Of a DNA stretch of 7,700 bases, positions 5,747 to 7,700 are shown in pieces. The first letter of the stretch is position 1. Each line of letters opens with the position of its first letter. The DNA is from Flammeovirgaceae bacterium (GTDB lineage: Bacteria > Bacteroidota > Bacteroidia > Cytophagales > Cyclobacteriaceae), in NCBI GenBank assembly GCA_022616575.1, contig JAKEEN010000038.1, forward strand, positions 1 through 7,700. Direction: 5' to 3'. Below the pieces are notes generated by a model. It had not been told where the DNA came from and did no database searches. It was given only the letters and a program-made list of their open reading frames with translations. The translations under genes and the position numbers were made by a program.

Positions 5747-6817
5747 TTACTTAATGTACCTGAAATCGTGCCCGGGTTTTAGCTGCAAAAGGAACTCATA
5801 AATGAGGTTTATGACATTTTCTACATCATCCTTATGTACCATTTCAACGGTTGTGTGCATGTATTTGAGCGGCAATGATATTAAAGCCGAGGCAACCCCT
5901 TCTGCCGAATAGGCAAATGAGTCCGTATCGGTGCCGGTTGAACGGGAAACTGCCTGTCTCTGGAAGGGTATTTTCTTCTTTTCGGCCGTCTGGATAACCA
6001 TTTTAAGCACATTATTTTGAACAGCCGGTCCATAACATACCACGGGCCCGGAGCCGCACTTTAGATTGCCGCTCTCCTTCTTATTGTACATGGGTGATTG
6101 CGTATCGTGGGTCACATCGGTGCAAATGGCAAGGTCTGGTTTAATCCTCCTGGAGATCATTTCTGCGCCCCTGAGACCAATTTCTTCCTGCACCGAATTA
6201 ACCACATAAAGGGCAAAAGGAAGCTTCTTTTTGTTCTCTTCGAGCCTGCGGGTAACCTCAGCAATCATAAACCCACCCATACGGTTATCCAGGGCTCGGC
6301 CAACCAAATAGTTTTTATTTAGTTCTATTAACTCATCCTCAAAAACTGCCACACACCCTACATGAACGCCCAAAGCCTCCACTTCTTTTTTGGATTCGGC
6401 CCCGATATCGATAAAGATATTCTTGAGCGAGGGGGGTTCTTCTTTGGCTGCATCGCGAACGTGAATAGCCGGCCAGCCGAACACACCTTTAACTATTCCC
6501 TTTTCTGTGTGAATGTTAACTCTCATGCTGGGGGCAATCTGGTGATCAGACCCTCCATTTCTCCTCACGTAAATGTATCCTTCATCGGTGATGTAGTTTA
6601 CAAACCACGAGATTTCATCGGCATGGGCTTCAATAACCACTTTATAAGAAGCCTTTGGATTGACAATACCTACAGCGGTTCCATACACATCCACCATGTA
6701 ATCATCGATGTAAGGCTTGAGGTAGTCGAGCCAAAGTTGCTGCCCGGATGATTCAAACCCGGTGGGTGATGCGTTGTTGAGATAGTCAAAAAGAAATTTT
6801 TTACTCTTCTTATCCAT
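5747..6817 (-). CDS. M42 family metallo-aminopeptidase (TET/glutamyl aminopeptidase/FrvX-type)
   Basis: This is a cytosolic dinuclear-metal exopeptidase; family members form large dodecameric TET particles that trim peptides from the N-terminus. The protein has 356 residues from the ATG at 6817, a normal family length. The expected ligands and catalytic residues are present: H65 (EAHADEI), D177 (GRALDNRMGG), catalytic E211 and metal E212 (VQEEIGLRG), D234 (CTDVTHD) and H321 (MHTTVEMVH). The dimerisation/PDZ-like insert covers about 75-165. The frame opens earlier at a TTG (6835), but the ATG is preferred. No Shine-Dalgarno is seen. A 7-bp-period CAAATNW array lies just upstream. It starts 46 bp after the carboxyltransferase stop on the same strand, so co-transcription is possible. 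Substrate preference cannot be read from the sequence. Confidence 0.93.
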   Translation of the reverse strand: MDKKSKKFLFDYLNNASPTGFESSGQQLWLDYLKPYIDDYMVDVYGTAVGIVNPKASYKVVIEAHADEISWFVNYITDEGYIYVRRNGGSDHQIAPSMRVNIHTEKGIVKGVFGWPAIHVRDAAKEEPPSLKNIFIDIGAESKKEVEALGVHVGCVAVFEDELIELNKNYLVGRALDNRMGGFMIAEVTRRLEENKKKLPFALYVVNSVQEEIGLRGAEMISRRIKPDLAICTDVTHDTQSPMYNKKESGNLKCGSGPVVCYGPAVQNNVLKMVIQTAEKKKIPFQRQAVSRSTGTDTDSFAYSAEGVASALISLPLKYMHTTVEMVHKDDVENVINLIYEFLLQLKPGHDFRYIK

Positions 6818-6832
6818 AATTGTTTTAAAATT

Positions 6833-6860
6833 CAAATCTCAAATTACAAATATCAAATTT
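6833..6860. repeat. Four-unit 7-bp tandem array (CAAATNW)
   Basis: Consecutive heptamers read CAAATCT, CAAATTA, CAAATAT and CAAATTT (on the - strand, four nnATTTG units). The array fills most of the 46-bp gap between the carboxyltransferase stop and the M42 start, 16 bp before that start. It could be a slippage-derived microsatellite, a spacing element in a promoter or leader, or one copy of a dispersed AT-rich intergenic repeat. No exact TAnnTTTG box is formed. Confidence 0.7.
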
Positions 6861-6863
6861 CCT

Positions 6864-7700
6864 TTACAGAGGAATGTTGCCATGCTTCTTCTTTGGAAGC
6901 TTCGCCACTTTATTCTCTAACATTTCGAAAGCCCGAATTAGTTTTTCGCGTGTTTGATCCGGATAAATTACTTCATCAATATAACCCCGGTGTGCTGCCC
7001 GATACGGGTTTGCAAATTTGCGTGTATACTCATCCACTTTTTCATTCAGCTTAGCTGTAGGATCTGCAGCTTCAGAAATTTCTTTCTTGAAAATAATTTC
7101 GGCTGCACCTTTTGCACCCATCACGGCAATTTCTGCTGTAGGCCAGGCATAGTTTAAATCAGCGCCAATATGCTTTGAGTTCATCACATCATAAGCCCCA
7201 CCGTATGCTTTACGTGTAATAACCGTAACACGCGGTACGGTTGCTTCTGAGAAGGCATACAACAGTTTAGCACCATTAGTAATAATCGCATTCCACTCCT
7301 GGTCTGTGCCTGGCAAAAAGCCGGGCACATCTTCAAACACAAGAAGCGGGATATTAAAGCAATCGCAAAATCGTACAAAACGTGCACCTTTCACGCTTGC
7401 ATCAATATCCAGTACACCGGCTAGTGAGGCAGGTTGGTTGCCAACAATACCAATACTTCTGCCGGCAATGCGGGCAAACCCAACTACAATATTTTCAGCA
7501 AAGTTTTTGTGAACCTCCAGAAAGCTTCCTTCGTCCGCTGTTCCTTCAATTACCTCCCGCACATCATAAGGTTGATTAGGGTTGGCCGGAATAATATTGC
7601 TTAGAGCCGGTCTCTTTTCGTTTGCGGATGAATATGGGAGGCGGGGCGTATCGTCTTCGCAGTTCTGCGGAATGTAGCTTAACAACTTCTTTATGTTTGC
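6864..7700 (-). CDS. Acyl-CoA (propionyl/acetyl-CoA) carboxylase, carboxyltransferase beta subunit, 5' end outside window
   Basis: This is the carboxyltransferase subunit of a biotin-dependent acyl-CoA carboxylase (PccB/AccD5/MmdA type). It moves CO2 from biotin to propionyl- or acetyl-CoA. The 278 visible residues are the C-terminal half of a family usually about 510-520 long. The frame stays open to the window edge, so the TTG at 7685 is an internal leucine. Markers are NIVVGFARIAGRSIGIVGNQP, then DVPGFLPGTDQE, the oxyanion-type RKAYGGAYDVMNSKHIGAD segment, YAWPTAEIAVMGAKGAAEI, and an end rich in Lys (KLPKKKHGNIPL) that is usual for the family. It is probably the PccB-like enzyme of propionyl-CoA metabolism. 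The same architecture occurs in methylmalonyl-CoA decarboxylase alpha, so substrate and gene symbol are left open. The M42 gene follows after 46 bp. Confidence 0.92.
   Translation of the reverse strand, partial: ANIKKLLSYIPQNCEDDTPRLPYSSANEKRPALSNIIPANPNQPYDVREVIEGTADEGSFLEVHKNFAENIVVGFARIAGRSIGIVGNQPASLAGVLDIDASVKGARFVRFCDCFNIPLLVFEDVPGFLPGTDQEWNAIITNGAKLLYAFSEATVPRVTVITRKAYGGAYDVMNSKHIGADLNYAWPTAEIAVMGAKGAAEIIFKKEISEAADPTAKLNEKVDEYTRKFANPYRAAHRGYIDEVIYPDQTREKLIRAFEMLENKVAKLPKKKHGNIPL

Noticed and set aside
6362..6751. A 129-codon + strand open frame opposite the M42 gene.
   Set aside because: It lies wholly antisense to a gene with all its catalytic residues intact and shows no recognisable domain.

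Overview
The window looks like an ordinary chromosomal segment of a Bacteroidota bacterium, plausibly of the Cytophagales type. The reasons are: the AroB signature has the GGKLGIDF form instead of GGKTGIN; AroA is a short EDAGT-type enzyme; most starts lack a clear Shine-Dalgarno; there are matches to the Bacteroidota -7 promoter box (TAnnTTTGY); and there is a soluble PAS histidine kinase next to YfiR-like secreted proteins. The phylum is a fairly safe inference from gene content. The order is only a guess.

Layout. Positions 1-2311 hold shikimate-pathway genes on the + strand: the 3' part of aroB (cut by the window edge) and a complete aroA. A small membrane-anchored YtxH-like gene lies between them on the - strand. 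It is convergent with aroB (10 bp overlap) and divergent from aroA, with a palindromic promoter-like sequence in the divergent gap. From about 2300 to the end everything is on the - strand: a BtuF-like metal/corrinoid-binding protein without a signal peptide (2383-3174), a cytosolic PAS-histidine kinase (3360-4433), two tandem secreted YfiR-family paralogues (4521-5027 and 5123-5638), an M42 metallo-aminopeptidase (5747-6817), and the C-terminal half of an acyl-CoA carboxylase carboxyltransferase beta subunit (6864 to the window end).

How the parts may work together. AroB and AroA are steps 2 and 6 of chorismate synthesis. The two YfiR paralogues and the kinase are co-directional and could form one signalling unit, with periplasmic YfiR-like proteins and a soluble kinase but no response regulator or diguanylate cyclase in view. 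M42 peptidase and carboxyltransferase are housekeeping or catabolic genes, only 46 bp apart and possibly co-transcribed.

The non-coding DNA is the less ordinary part. An 8-bp-period repeat forms a long hairpin in the aroA/BtuF-like convergent junction and supplies both stop-codon regions. A two-part inverted repeat and a degenerate hairpin-like repeat fill 3220-3353. A GC-rich hairpin separates the two yfiR genes, and a 7-bp-period CAAATNW array sits upstream of the M42 gene. I see no tRNA, rRNA, CRISPR array, transposase or phage gene, and no clear sign of a wholly new system.
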